A DNA stretch of 64,000 bases, taken from Vulcaniibacterium tengchongense (lineage in GTDB: Bacteria; Pseudomonadota; Gammaproteobacteria; Xanthomonadales; Xanthomonadaceae). Location of the stretch: positions 186,001 to 250,000 of the forward strand of contig NZ_RKQN01000002.1 in assembly GCF_003814555.1 (NCBI RefSeq), in the 5' to 3' direction. Below are positions 36,266 through 45,162 of this stretch, in pieces. The notes beneath the pieces were generated by a model. The model was not told where the DNA came from, did no database searches, and saw only the letters and a list, made by a program, of their open reading frames with translations. Numbering within the stretch: position 1 is the first letter of the stretch; every line of letters begins with the position of its first letter. Both the position numbers and the translations under genes were made by a program.

Positions 36266-36586
36266 ATGACCGCCGCGCGCTGCGACGCCTGCGATGCGGT
36301 CTGCTGCCGCCTCACCGTCGTGCTGATGCCCGGGGACGACGTGCCCGCGCGCTTCACCGCCCGGACCGAGGCCGGCCTGCACGTGATGGCGAAGGACGAG
36401 GACGGCTGGTGCGTGGCGGTCGACGGCGCGCGGATGCACTGCTCGATCTATGCGAGCCGTCCGGCCGTGTGCCGCAGGTTCGTGATGGACGGCCCGTACT
36501 GCCGCGACGAGCGCGCCGCCTATGCCGCGCGCAGCGGCCGCGGCATCGCCCTCACCCTCTCCCCCTCCGAGGAACCGGTCGCATGA
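36266..36586 (+). CDS. YkgJ-type zinc/iron cysteine-cluster protein
   Basis: A 106-residue protein with the cysteine-cluster layout of the YkgJ family: CDACDAVCCRL near residue 6, then CVAVDGARMHCSIYASRPAV followed by CRRFVMDGPYC. Eight Cys in this spacing probably bind a Zn or Fe-S centre. The role of these proteins is unknown. The next small gene starts inside its stop codon (ATGA), so both are translated together. Confidence 0.85.
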   Translation: MTAARCDACDAVCCRLTVVLMPGDDVPARFTARTEAGLHVMAKDEDGWCVAVDGARMHCSIYASRPAVCRRFVMDGPYCRDERAAYAARSGRGIALTLSPSEEPVA

Positions 36587-36798
36587 ACTCCACCTATTTC
36601 TTCAGCCCCGCGCGCAGCCACTACGACGGCAAGGGCAGCGCCGCCAAGCACGTCACCAGCGAGCGCATCGCCGCGGACCTGGACGCCTTCCGCGAGGCCG
36701 GCGGCCGCATCGAGGTGCTCGGCAACACGCCGCTGCGCAAGAAGGGCGCCGCCGGCGGCGCGGCGGAAGGCGACGCGGGCCCCCGCGGGGCGGCGTGA
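36583..36798 (+). CDS. Small hypothetical protein coupled to the YkgJ-type gene
   Basis: A 71-residue protein, MNSTYFFSPARSHYDGKGSA with SERIAADLDAFREAGGRIEV and LGNTPLRKK after it; the last 18 residues are Gly/Ala-rich. The DLDAFxxxGGxIEVLGxTPxR pattern resembles short DNA/RNA-associated proteins common in this bacterial group, but I cannot name the family. Its ATG overlaps the previous stop codon by four bases. Confidence 0.72.
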   Translation: MNSTYFFSPARSHYDGKGSAAKHVTSERIAADLDAFREAGGRIEVLGNTPLRKKGAAGGAAEGDAGPRGAA

Positions 36799-36853
36799 CG
36801 CACCGGCCCGTGGCCGCGTGCGGCAGCGGGCGGAACGCACGAGCCCGGCTGCG

Positions 36854-37408
36854 CTAGGGCGCGGCGGACGGCGCGGGTCGGTCGATCGCGTAGACGACCA
36901 GAGGCATCGCGGGTTCGGCGTCGCCCTTGGCCGGCTTGACGAAGTCCAGCTCCGGCCGGCGTGCCAGGCCGAGCCGCTGCATCAGCCGCCGCGAACGCTC
37001 GTTCGCGGGCGTCGTCCAGGCCGCGACGCACGGCGCGGGCGTATGCGCCCAGGCCCAGGCGAGGCTGGCCTGCGCCGCTTCCCGCGCATAGCCGCGGCCC
37101 CAGTGGCGCTCGGCGATGCGCCAGCCGATTTCGTACATGCCCTGCACCGGCGTGCCCGGGTAGTCGTCGGCGACGCGGATGCCGCAGGTGCCGATCAACT
37201 CGCCGCTGTCGCGCAATTCCACCGCCCAGTACGAGTGCCCGTGCCGGGCCTGGTCGGCGATGCGCTTGTCGACCAGGGCGTCGATCTCCGCGCGCGGGCG
37301 CACGCCGCCGAGCTCGGCCGTCATCCGCGGCGTGTTGAGGATGGCGGCGAACGCGGGCTTGTCGCTGTCCCGGCAAGGGCGAAGCCGCAGGCGGACGGTT
37401 TCGATCAT
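36854..37408 (-). CDS. GNAT family N-acetyltransferase (RimJ/RimL type)
   Basis: A 184-residue acetyl-CoA-dependent acetyltransferase. Features: MIETVRLRLRPCRDSDKPAF opening, SYWAVELRDSGELIGTCGIR, the acetyl-CoA loop in RIAERHWGRGYAREAAQASL and the conserved NERSRRLMQRLGL. The pattern fits the group that acetylates ribosomal or small substrates, without telling which. The first 15 residues of the family are complete, so the ATG at 37408 is accepted. Confidence 0.9.
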   Translation of the reverse strand: MIETVRLRLRPCRDSDKPAFAAILNTPRMTAELGGVRPRAEIDALVDKRIADQARHGHSYWAVELRDSGELIGTCGIRVADDYPGTPVQGMYEIGWRIAERHWGRGYAREAAQASLAWAWAHTPAPCVAAWTTPANERSRRLMQRLGLARRPELDFVKPAKGDAEPAMPLVVYAIDRPAPSAAP

Positions 37409-37745
37409 GTGCTCCTCGATCGATGCGTGCGCGCGACGTGCCCGCGGACCGGCCCGGGCGCACGGCGCCCATCATCGCCGACGGAGCGGGCGAACGCATC
37501 GACGGCGCGCGCTGCCCGGCCGCAGGACGGCGCCGGCACGCCCGTCCTCCGCCCGGCCGCCGCACCGCGGAGACGCCGCGTCCGGCACCGCTGCCCGCAA
37601 CCGCACCGCCGACGAGCGGCCGCGGCGCCCGCGCGTTCAGCCGGCGAATGTCATCCGCCGCTCACGTCGCCGGGCGAACACTGCGCCCGCGGCAACACGG
37701 GCGCACATGTCGGCGCGTCCGGGCCGCCGCGCGACGAGGTGCGCC
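37409..37745. other. Gap before the glycoamidase gene
   Basis: 337 bases between the divergent GNAT and PNGase A-type genes. No gene seen. GAGG precedes the downstream ATG by six bases. No clear promoter hexamers. Confidence 0.45.
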
Positions 37746-39623
37746 ATGAGCATCCAGAAGCGGGCTTCCCGGGCGTGGGCGCTGTGCGGGGCGACGCTCC
37801 TCGGCCTCTGGGCCGGCGCCGCCGCGCTGCATGCGCAGGGCGCGCCGGCCGCCGCGCCGCCGATGAACCCGCTGTCGGTCGAGCCGCGCGTGCCGCGGCT
37901 GGGCATCGCGCCATGCGTGGTCGAGCTGTTCCGCGACGTCAACACCGGCTACTACGGCGAGCCGATGTTCGAGCCCGAATTCCAGTACGCGCCGCCGGCG
38001 GACTGCCCCGGCCCCTGGGCCAAGGTGATCTTCGTCGTCGAACTGCAAGGGCCTGGCACGACCGGCATCGGCAACGTGACCTTCGGGCTGGGCGATCCGC
38101 ACCGCGACGACGGTGTGTTCGGCCACTGGTCCACCGAACTGCTGGTCGCCGGCGCGCAGTACAACCCGGGCCAGCAGCGCTGGCGGGTGGAGCGCGACAT
38201 CACCGAATACTCGGCGCTGCTGCGCACGCCGCGCCCCGGCTTCGCCCGCGACACGGACGGCTACTTCCGCGATCCGTATTGGGGCGACAATCCGGTCGCT
38301 TCGGGCTGGATGATCTTCTATCCCGCCACCGCCGGGCAGCCGGCGCCGGAGGTGCCCGACGCCGTCTTCCCGCTTCCGGCATCGGGGCAGTCGCAGGGTC
38401 CGTTGCCGCGCAACATCGAACGCGTCTACCTGGACGTCCATCCGCAGATACCGCCCGGCTTCTGGTTCAGTTGCGTGCCGGCCGACGCCGCCGCCCGTTG
38501 GCCGCTGCTGGTGCGCACCCCGCTGGCGCTGGGAGACCGCGTGCCGCAAGCCGGCGACGACGACTCGCAAGGCTGCGTCGGCAGCGGCTACCGCGAGCTG
38601 GTCGTGCGCATCGACGGCCAGGCCGCCGGCGTGGCGCCGCTCTTTCCCTGGTTGAACAGCGATCTCAACCTGCGCTTCGAACGCAGCGTCGACGTGCCGG
38701 TGCCCACGCCGCAGTCGATCAACCTGATGCCGTACCGGGTGGACCTGACGCCGTTCGCCGCGCTGCTGAGCGACGGGGCGGAGCATCTGGTCGAGATCGG
38801 ATACATGGGCCCGGAAGGGTCCTTCGGTCCCTTCTTCCACAGCGGCCAGCTGCTGGTCTATCTCGACGAAGGCTCCACTCAGGTGACCGGCGCGGTCACC
38901 CGCAACACCTTGCACGGCACGGCCCTGGAGAGCACGACCGGGCGCAACGACTGGACCACCGGCGCGAACGCCACCCTCACCGGCGACGTCGAACGGCTCT
39001 ACCGGCGGCAGTACGAGATCGCCGGCTACGTCGTCACCTCGCGCGGCCGCATCGACACCACGTTGCGGCAGGAACAGCTGTTCTCGAACACGCAGCACGT
39101 GACGCTCGCGCGCCACGACGACCACCGGGACCACACCTACGCGCAGAAGCTGGACCTGACCAGCATCACCGAGCGCACCACGTTGCGGCAGCGCGGCGCC
39201 CGGGTGCTCGCGTTCGACCGCATCCGCCACCACTTCCCGCTGCGGATCGACTACAGCGCCAGCGGCGGGCGGGATCCGGTGGCCGGGGCGCACCTCGACC
39301 GCGCGCGGGCCTGGGTGTCGCAGGGCCATCACCAGCAGCGCGCCCACTACCGGCCCGCCGGCACCTACGCGGACCGGGTGTACGCGAACTTCGTCGGCAG
39401 CCGCGCCTTCGATGCGGCCACCAACGCGTCCACCCGGTGGCAGGGCGTGCGCAGCCACTACTTCCACGACAGCGCCGGCAGCTGCTCGCGCGAGCGCGTG
39501 ACCTGGCTGCGCGCCAGCGTGACCTCGCACACCCAGGGCGTGGGCTGCCCGGACGGCGTCAACCGCGTGCGCGGCTTCGCCCATCCGGACGGCTCGCCGG
39601 ACGATCTGGGCTGGTTGCGCTGA
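37746..39623 (+). CDS. Secreted PNGase A-type peptide N-glycosidase (bacterial)
   Basis: A 625-residue exported protein related to plant/fungal peptide-N4-(N-acetyl-beta-glucosaminyl)asparagine amidase A, which removes whole N-glycans from glycoproteins, including core alpha-1,3-fucosylated ones. Signal peptide residues 1-31 (AALHAQ end). Similarity to almond PNGase A is seen in order: FQYAPPADCPGPWAKVIFVV (plant: NYTPPSDCP...), RWRVERDITEYSALLRTP (plant VEKDITRYYSLLK), YRELVVRIDGQAAGVAPLFP and YRVDLTPFAALLSDGAEHLV. A C-terminal beta-rich part ends HPDGSPDDLGWLR with several Cys. Acid-active bacterial homologues are known from Terriglobus and Dyella. It stands alone with no transport genes beside it. 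Confidence 0.85.
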   Translation: MSIQKRASRAWALCGATLLGLWAGAAALHAQGAPAAAPPMNPLSVEPRVPRLGIAPCVVELFRDVNTGYYGEPMFEPEFQYAPPADCPGPWAKVIFVVELQGPGTTGIGNVTFGLGDPHRDDGVFGHWSTELLVAGAQYNPGQQRWRVERDITEYSALLRTPRPGFARDTDGYFRDPYWGDNPVASGWMIFYPATAGQPAPEVPDAVFPLPASGQSQGPLPRNIERVYLDVHPQIPPGFWFSCVPADAAARWPLLVRTPLALGDRVPQAGDDDSQGCVGSGYRELVVRIDGQAAGVAPLFPWLNSDLNLRFERSVDVPVPTPQSINLMPYRVDLTPFAALLSDGAEHLVEIGYMGPEGSFGPFFHSGQLLVYLDEGSTQVTGAVTRNTLHGTALESTTGRNDWTTGANATLTGDVERLYRRQYEIAGYVVTSRGRIDTTLRQEQLFSNTQHVTLARHDDHRDHTYAQKLDLTSITERTTLRQRGARVLAFDRIRHHFPLRIDYSASGGRDPVAGAHLDRARAWVSQGHHQQRAHYRPAGTYADRVYANFVGSRAFDAATNASTRWQGVRSHYFHDSAGSCSRERVTWLRASVTSHTQGVGCPDGVNRVRGFAHPDGSPDDLGWLR

Positions 39624-39838
39624 AGCCCCGGCGTCGCCGCTCCGCCGCAGCGGGGCGGCGAGGCGGGATCCCGAATGCGGCGGGCGGGAGTCCGCGGGCG
39701 TTTGGCGAAGCCTGCGCCACGGGTCGTCGGCCCACGCGCAGCGATGCGGCCGCGGCCCCGGCTGCCGCGAGGCGCCCCGCTGCCCCGGTGCCGAGCCTCG
39801 CTCCGCGCGAGCGGCTCGGCGCGCTTCACGCGCGGCGG

Positions 39839-40060
39839 CTAATCCTGTCCGTCGTCGGCGACTTCGAAGTCGTGGAGGATCGCGGACACCTCGGCGACCG
39901 CCGACTCGTACAGATGCGCCGGCACCTCGCCGAGGATGCGGTCGGCCGCGCGGGAAAACGCCTCGTAGAACCCGCTGCGGTCGGGGTGCTCGCGGAGCAT
40001 CCGCGGCACGTCGTCGCGCAGTTCCGACAGCGTGGCCTTCACGTCTTCCCAGGTGCGCAT
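39839..40060 (-). CDS. Small hypothetical protein, 73 residues
   Basis: MRTWEDVKATLSELRDDVPR followed by MLREHPDRSGFYEAFSRAAD and a C-terminal acidic tail VADDGQD. Predicted to be all-helical and acidic. The frame opens 12 codons earlier in Arg-rich sequence, but the ATG at 40060 begins protein-like composition. No family recognised. Confidence 0.65.
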   Translation of the reverse strand: MRTWEDVKATLSELRDDVPRMLREHPDRSGFYEAFSRAADRILGEVPAHLYESAVAEVSAILHDFEVADDGQD

Positions 40061-40211
40061 GGCCCGATTCTGCACCCGGCGGCGCCGCGTGCGCATGAAG
40101 GCGGCGCAGGCCTGGCGCCGGCATCGCGGCGTTCGACATCGCGCGCGACGCGATCGGTCGCCGGCGGCGGGCTCGCCATGGGGCGAGCGGAACGGGGAGG
40201 CGCGCGCTGCG

Positions 40212-40287
40212 TGGTGCCGGCAGTCAGAATCGAACTGACGACCTACCGCTTACAAGGCGGTTGCTCTACCAGCTGAGCTATACCGGC
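40212..40287 (-). tRNA. tRNA-Thr (anticodon TGT)
   Basis: On the minus strand a full cloverleaf: acceptor GCCGGTA/TGCCGGC, D arm AGCTCAGCTGGTAGAGC, anticodon stem CCGCC/GGCGG-like around loop CTTGTAA with anticodon TGT (reads ACA), T arm GTCAGTTCGATTCTGAC, discriminator A and an encoded CCA end (40212-40214). A stand-alone tRNA between a small hypothetical gene and the SPOR gene. Confidence 0.96.
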
Positions 40288-40468
40288 GCGCGCCCATTCT
40301 AACCGGCGGGCCGACGCACGCGTCAGCGAAGGCCTGGACACCCCGGGGTTCGCTCGCCATTGCGGCGAAAGCCAAGGCGCGTGCGGGCGGCCGAAGACAC
40401 GCGATCCGCGGCCTTCGGACCCGTTCGAAGCCGCGGGAGCCCGTTTCCGCGGGGAGGGCCGCGGTCAA

Positions 40469-41182
40469 TCAGCCCGTCCCGGATGCGGGGGCGCAGTCGA
40501 TGCGGCGGAACGGCGCGGCGACCGCGGCGCCGGCCTTGGCCGGGTCGAAGCCGGCCTGGGCGGCGACGTCGAGCCAGACGCGGCTGCGTCCGCCCAGCGC
40601 CTCGACCCGGGCCGGGAAGCCCGCCGCGACCAGCGCCTGCGCGCGCCGGCGCGCGCCGTCCTCGTTGCGGTAGCGGCCGAGCGCGATCGCGTTGGCCTCC
40701 GCGCCGTCGCGGATCACGTAGTAGTCGTCGAAGCCGGCGGCGGCGATGCGCTGCGCGGTCGCCTGCGCGGCCTGGGCGTCGGCGGCCGGCGGCAGGAACA
40801 CGCGCCAGCCGCGCGCGCCGCCGGCCGTGTCCTCGCGCGCACGCGCGCGCCGCACCACCGGCTGCAGCAGCACGCGGGCGGCTTGCGCCGCTTCGACGCC
40901 GGCGAAGGGGCCGAAGCGGTAACAACGCTCGGCGGCGGCGGGCGCGGCTTCGGATGCGGCCGGCGCGGCGGGGGTGGCCGGCGAGGACGCCGAGGCGGCA
41001 GCGGGCGCTGCGGCCGCGGTTTGCCGCACGGGCACCGGCGCCTGGTCGAGCAATCGCAGCCGCGCCACGCCCGGTGGCGGTTCGAACGCCGGCGGCGGCG
41101 ACGGCGGCGCGCGCAGCGCCCACCACAGGGCGGCGCCGAGATTGAGCACGACCAGCAGGACGACGAGCGCGCGCGCGAGCAT
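40469..41182 (-). CDS. SPOR domain protein with N-terminal membrane anchor
   Basis: A 237-residue protein with an N-terminal membrane segment (LARALVVLLVVLNLGAALWW), a Pro/Ala linker (to about residue 85) and a C-terminal SPOR-type domain (YRFGPFAGVEAAQAARVLLQ, VFLPPAADAQAAQATAQRIA, YVIRDGAEANAIALGRYRNE, ARRRAQALVAAGFPARVEAL), followed by a short extra tail. SPOR domains bind denuded peptidoglycan at the division septum. It follows birA and coaX on the same strand after a 302-base gap. Confidence 0.87.
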   Translation of the reverse strand: MLARALVVLLVVLNLGAALWWALRAPPSPPPAFEPPPGVARLRLLDQAPVPVRQTAAAAPAAASASSPATPAAPAASEAAPAAAERCYRFGPFAGVEAAQAARVLLQPVVRRARAREDTAGGARGWRVFLPPAADAQAAQATAQRIAAAGFDDYYVIRDGAEANAIALGRYRNEDGARRRAQALVAAGFPARVEALGGRSRVWLDVAAQAGFDPAKAGAAVAAPFRRIDCAPASGTG

Positions 41183-41484
41183 CGGGCGATTCTAGGGGCT
41201 GGCGGCCGGTTCTGAGTAGGCGGCGCATCCGCGCGCGGCAGCGCCCGCGATGGCGTGCGCGTACGCGGCGCCGACGCCGTTTGTGCGTCGATGCGCCACG
41301 TGGTACGCGTTCGCCGGGCCGCGGCGGCGCCGTGCGTCGACGGCGGCGCGGCCGCGTCGTTCCCGTCCCGGACCGCGACGGGCCACGGGCGCCTGCGGCG
41401 CGGCCCGTCGCCTGTTCCCCGGGAGAGGGCCCGCTGCGAACCGCCAGGACCCGCGAAGCGAAGGCGCGGCGCCGCGCGTGCCGG
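41183..41484. other. 302-base gap between SPOR and coaX genes
   Basis: Very GC-rich with no protein-like frame. Both flanking genes are on the minus strand, so it should contain the SPOR gene promoter; no clear hexamers. A GGGAGAGGGCCC stretch near 41420 looks like part of a dispersed palindrome but has no matching arm. Confidence 0.4.
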
Positions 41485-42228
41485 TCAGCCGCCCGCCGCG
41501 CGCTCGACCGCGGCCCAGCGGGCGAGTCCGTCCAGCACCAGCCCCGGGATCTCGATCGCGTCGGGCAGATGCGCCGCCAGGGCCGCGGCGCCGCCGCCGT
41601 GCAACAGCAGCGGCGGCGCACGGCCGAGCAGTTCGGTCGCGGCGGCCCGGCTGCGCTCGATCAGCGCCAGCGCCGCGCCCTCGCAGCCGGAGGCGAGCGC
41701 GTCGTCCGTGTCGGCGGCGAACTCGCGGTAGGCGCCGCCGGTGTCCGGCAGTTGCGGCGCGCGCGCATGCAGCGCCTCGCGCATCGTCGCCGGCGAAGGC
41801 GCGATGCGGCCGCCGCGATGCAGGCCGTCGCCATCGAGCAGGTCGACGGTCAGCGCGGTGCCGACCCCGCACACCAGCGCCGCGCCGCCGCGCGCGTGCG
41901 CGGCGAGCAGGGCCAGGAAACGGTCGACGCCGAGCCGGCGCGGCTGCGCGTAGGCGACGCGCAGCGCGCCGAAGCGTGCCTGGGTGCGGGCGATCGCGAT
42001 CCGCCGGCAACGCGCGCCGAGGGCCTCGAGCACGGCCAGGCGCAGCGCCGGGTCGGCGACGCTGGCCAGGTAGGCGACCTCGAAACGCGCCGGCAGCACC
42101 TGCGCCAGCGCCGCGGCCGCGTCCTCGCGCCGGTGCGGCAGGGCCACGGCCTCGCCGGGAGCGCCGTCCTCGCGCAGCGGCGCGCACTTGAGCCGGGTGT
42201 TGCCCAGGTCGAACAGCCAGGCGCTCAT
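41485..42228 (-). CDS. coaX: Type III pantothenate kinase
   Basis: First step of coenzyme A synthesis, pantothenate phosphorylation. The 247-residue ASKHA-fold protein shows MSAWLFDLGNTRLKCAPLRE (phosphate-1 motif), RRLGVDRFLALLAA, VCGVGTALTVDLLDGDG and GGRIAPSPATMREALHARAP. Type III enzymes are insensitive to CoA feedback. The start ATG at 42228 overlaps the birA stop by four bases, so the two cofactor genes are cotranscribed and coupled. Confidence 0.95.
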   Translation of the reverse strand: MSAWLFDLGNTRLKCAPLREDGAPGEAVALPHRREDAAAALAQVLPARFEVAYLASVADPALRLAVLEALGARCRRIAIARTQARFGALRVAYAQPRRLGVDRFLALLAAHARGGAALVCGVGTALTVDLLDGDGLHRGGRIAPSPATMREALHARAPQLPDTGGAYREFAADTDDALASGCEGAALALIERSRAAATELLGRAPPLLLHGGGAAALAAHLPDAIEIPGLVLDGLARWAAVERAAGG

Positions 42229-43223
42229 GCCGCGGCCCCCGCCGCGCGCACGCTGACCTCGCCGGAATGGAAGCGGCGCTCGCCGCCGCCGTCCAGGCGC
42301 ACGCGCAGCGCGCCGTCCTCGGCCAGGCCGAGCGCGCGGCCGGACCAGGCCGCGTCCGCGCCCTGCACTCGCACGACTTGCCCGGCCAGCGCGTCGAGCG
42401 CGGCGTAGCGTTCGCGGAACGGCGCCAGGCCCTCGGCGTCGAACAGCTCCAGCGCCGGCAGCAACCGCGCCAGCACCGCCGCGGCCACCGCGTTGCGCGC
42501 AGGCGGCGGCTGCGGCGCGGCCAGGCCGGCGAGATCGGCCCACGGCTGGTCGATCCGCGCGGCCTGCGCCGGCGGCATGCGCACGTTGAGGCCGAGGCCG
42601 ATCACCGCGCGCGCCGGCCCGGCGTGCTCGCCGCCGCCCTCCACCAGCACCCCGCCGAGCTTGCGCAGCTCCGCGCCGGTGCCGACCACCAGGTCGTTCG
42701 GCCACTTCAGCCGCGCCGCGAAGCCGAGCTCGCGCACCGCCTCGGCCGCGGCGACGCCGGCGACCAGGCTGAGCCCGCCCAGCCGCGCCAGCCCGCCGCC
42801 GAACTGGCGCGCCACCGACAGGTACAGGTGCGCGGCCAACGGCGAGGCCCAGGCACGGCCGCGGCGGCCGCGGCCGCCGGTCTGGCGTTCGGCCAGCAGC
42901 GCCAGCGCGCCGCGCTCCGGCGTGGGCCGGCGCAGCAGCTCGCTGTTGGTCGAATCCAGGCTCCAGGCGGCCTCGAGCCCGGCCAGCGCCGCCCGCGCGC
43001 CCGGCGGCAGCGCGGCGTGGATCGCCGCGGCATCGAGCAGATCGAGCGGCTGGGCGAGCGCGTAGCCGCGCCCGGCGCGGGCCTCGATCGCCACCCCGGC
43101 TTCGCGCAGCGCCTCGATCCGCTTCCAGATCGCGGCCCGGGTCTGGCCGCTGGCGCGGGCCAGCGTGTCGCCGGTGGCCGGGCCTTCGATCAGGCGCTGC
43201 AGCAGGGCCCGGTCGTCGCTCAT
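42225..43223 (-). CDS. birA: Biotin-protein ligase/biotin operon repressor
   Basis: A 332-residue BirA. N-terminal winged helix (LLQRLIEGPATGDTLARASG and KRIEALREAGVAIEARAGRG) precedes the catalytic domain with ERQTGGRGRRGRAWASPLAA (GRGRRG biotinyl-AMP loop), the helix LKWPNDLVVGTGAELRKLGG and the C-terminal VRLDGGGERRFHSGEVSVRA. It attaches biotin to acetyl-CoA carboxylase BCCP, and the HTH suggests it also represses bio genes. Translationally coupled to coaX downstream. Confidence 0.95.
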   Translation of the reverse strand: MSDDRALLQRLIEGPATGDTLARASGQTRAAIWKRIEALREAGVAIEARAGRGYALAQPLDLLDAAAIHAALPPGARAALAGLEAAWSLDSTNSELLRRPTPERGALALLAERQTGGRGRRGRAWASPLAAHLYLSVARQFGGGLARLGGLSLVAGVAAAEAVRELGFAARLKWPNDLVVGTGAELRKLGGVLVEGGGEHAGPARAVIGLGLNVRMPPAQAARIDQPWADLAGLAAPQPPPARNAVAAAVLARLLPALELFDAEGLAPFRERYAALDALAGQVVRVQGADAAWSGRALGLAEDGALRVRLDGGGERRFHSGEVSVRAAGAAA

Positions 43224-43457
43224 CGGCCCGGCTCCGGGCGGCCCGGGCGGACGGCGGATTGCAACGGATCGGGGGCGCGGCGCATCCGTAGATTATGCGC
43301 GAGCCCTCCGGCTCGCCGCCCGGCGGCCGGCGCCGCCGGGCTCCGGCCACAGGGAGCGGTTCCGATGCCATACCCGCCCGCCGCGCGGCAGCGGCCTTTT
43401 CGCGCTATAGTCCGGCAGTTCCCGGCAGCGGCAGGGCCGGGCCCCAGCGAGGACGCC

Positions 43458-43718
43458 ATGCTCCGGATCTGCCTGAGTCTGCTGATCGCCATCGCCAGCG
43501 CGACCGTGGTCGCCGGCGAGGTCAAGCGCAGCTCGCCCAACGGCGACGGCTGCGCCGACGCGGCGAACGAACGCGCCGGCGCGCGCAGCGATGCGGACCA
43601 TGCCAGCGGCGGCGCGCGCCCGAGCAAGAGCGGCAAGCCCAGCCTGTCCGGCGACGGCGGCGGCAATCGCCTGCAGTCGCCGCGCTGGCACAGCTTCCTG
43701 CCGGGCATGTTCCGCTGA
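43458..43718 (+). CDS. Small secreted protein, 86 residues
   Basis: MLRICLSLLIAIASATVVAG is a clean signal peptide with cleavage after about residue 20; the mature part is polar and disordered-looking (Ser, Gly, Asp, Lys) with one Cys and ends in the striking basic/aromatic SPRWHSFLPGMFR. AGCGAGGACGCC gives a GAGG site before the ATG, and CTATAGT-like sequence about 55 bases upstream may be a -10. No family recognised; the unusual C-terminus suggests a conserved function. Confidence 0.7.
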   Translation: MLRICLSLLIAIASATVVAGEVKRSSPNGDGCADAANERAGARSDADHASGGARPSKSGKPSLSGDGGGNRLQSPRWHSFLPGMFR

Positions 43719-43825
43719 GCCTGGCGGCCGGCGCCTGCGTCCTGTCCGCTCCCTCGATCGCGGCCGTGACCCCGCCCCCGGACGGCCCGCCGGCGCGCCG
43801 GCGGAAGCTCGGCTGAGCCGCGCCC

Positions 43826-44329
43826 ATGCGTTTGTGGTCGCTGCATCCGCAGTATCTGGATCCCCAAGGCCTGGTGGCCCTGTGGCGCGAAGCGCTGCTG
43901 GCCCGGGCGGTGCTGCGCGGCGACACGCGCGGCTACACCCGGCATCCGCAGCTGGAGCGCTTCCGGGCGCATCCGCGGCCGCGCCTGGCGATCAACGCTT
44001 ACCTGGCGGCGGTGCACGACGAAGCGGCGAGGCGCGGCTATGATTTCGACCGCGCCAAGGTCGGGCCGGTCCGCGCGGTGCCGCCGATCGCGGTCGGCAC
44101 CGGCCAGCTGGCGTACGAATGGGCGCATCTGCAGCGCAAGCTGGCGATGCGCAGCCCGGCCGTGCTGGCGCGCTGGCATGGCCTGGCGGCGCCGGCCTGC
44201 CACCCGCTGTTCCGGCCGCGGCCCGGACCGGTGGCCGCGTGGGAGCGGCCGCACCCGGCGCCCGCCCCCGCCTCCCCCGGTTCGACACCACCGCATTCCG
44301 AAGGGCATGGCCGCAGCCGCCCGCAGTGA
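43826..44329 (+). CDS. Pyr_excise-family DNA glycosylase-like protein
   Basis: A 167-residue protein opening MRLWSLHPQYLDPQGLVALW, the hallmark of the family related to pyrimidine dimer DNA glycosylase/endonuclease V (DenV). Other family-like stretches are HPQLERFRAHPRPRLAINAY, HDEAARRGYDFDRAKVG and GQLAYEWAHLQRKLAMRSP. Members incise at cyclobutane dimers in phage T4; cellular homologues are mostly untested. The last 35 residues are Pro/His-rich and look like an added tail. Confidence 0.8.
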   Translation: MRLWSLHPQYLDPQGLVALWREALLARAVLRGDTRGYTRHPQLERFRAHPRPRLAINAYLAAVHDEAARRGYDFDRAKVGPVRAVPPIAVGTGQLAYEWAHLQRKLAMRSPAVLARWHGLAAPACHPLFRPRPGPVAAWERPHPAPAPASPGSTPPHSEGHGRSRPQ

Positions 44330-44350
44330 TCCGACCACGCCCCGCCGTCG

Positions 44351-45118
44351 ATGCCCGTAAACCGCCTCCTCGGACTTTTCCGGCGCCCCGCGCCGCCCGC
44401 GATCCCGGAAAGCACCTGGCTGGCCGCGCGTGCGCGCGTGCCGTGGCTGCCGGCGCTGGACCGCGCCCGCGAGGCGCGCCTGCGCACCCTGGCCGCGCGC
44501 TTGTTGCACGAGAAGACGATCAGCCCGGTCGGCGGCCTCGTCCTCGACGACGTGCAGCGTTGCACGCTCGCGGCGCTGTGCTGCCTGCCGCTGCTGGAAT
44601 TCGGCGCCGAGGGCCTGCGCGGCTGGTCGCAGCTGATCGTCTACCCGGACGCGTTCCGGGTGAACCGCAGCCACGTCGACGCCGCCGGGGTGCTGCACGA
44701 GTGGGAGGACGAGCTGATCGGCGAGGCCTGGGAACAGGGCCCGGTGATCCTGTCCTGGGCCGACGTCAGCGCCGACTGCGAGGACCCGCGCGCCGGCTTC
44801 TGCGTGGCCGCACACGAGATCGCGCACAAGCTCGACGCGCTCGACGGCGTGCTCGACGGCACCCCGCCGCTGCCGCGCGAATGGCAGAAGCGCTGGGCGC
44901 GCGACTTCCAGGCCGCCTACGACGCCCTCGCCGAGCAGGTGGACGCCGGCGCGGAGACCGCGATCGACGGCTACGCCGCGGAGGCCCCGGAAGAGTTCTT
45001 CGCCGTGGTCACCGAGTACCACTTCAGCAATCCGGACGCGCTGCGCGCGGCCATGCCCGCGGTGGCGGAGCATCTGCGGCGGCTGTACGGCCCGCCGGTG
45101 TTCGGCCGGCCCGGGTGA
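44351..45118 (+). CDS. mtfA: MtfA-type zinc peptidase
   Basis: A 255-residue cytosolic metallopeptidase of family M90. The zinc motif HExxH is in GFCVAAHEIAHKLDALDGVL at about residue 158, with the third ligand Glu region EEFFAVVTEYHFSNPDAL further on. In E. coli MtfA binds the repressor Mlc and so affects PTS glucose uptake. The N-terminal RRPAPPAIPESTWLAARARV matches MtfA. Its start is 21 bases after the Pyr_excise gene; same operon likely. Confidence 0.92.
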   Translation: MPVNRLLGLFRRPAPPAIPESTWLAARARVPWLPALDRAREARLRTLAARLLHEKTISPVGGLVLDDVQRCTLAALCCLPLLEFGAEGLRGWSQLIVYPDAFRVNRSHVDAAGVLHEWEDELIGEAWEQGPVILSWADVSADCEDPRAGFCVAAHEIAHKLDALDGVLDGTPPLPREWQKRWARDFQAAYDALAEQVDAGAETAIDGYAAEAPEEFFAVVTEYHFSNPDALRAAMPAVAEHLRRLYGPPVFGRPG

Positions 45119-45162
45119 AGAGGAACGGATGAAGAGGCGCGGGGAGCGGGTGCGCGCTGCCG

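Noticed and set aside
36818-40276. 1152-codon plus-strand frame through the PNGase A-type gene
   Set aside because: Different frame from the gene with signal peptide and family motifs; runs through gaps and into the tRNA, so it is an artefact of high GC content.
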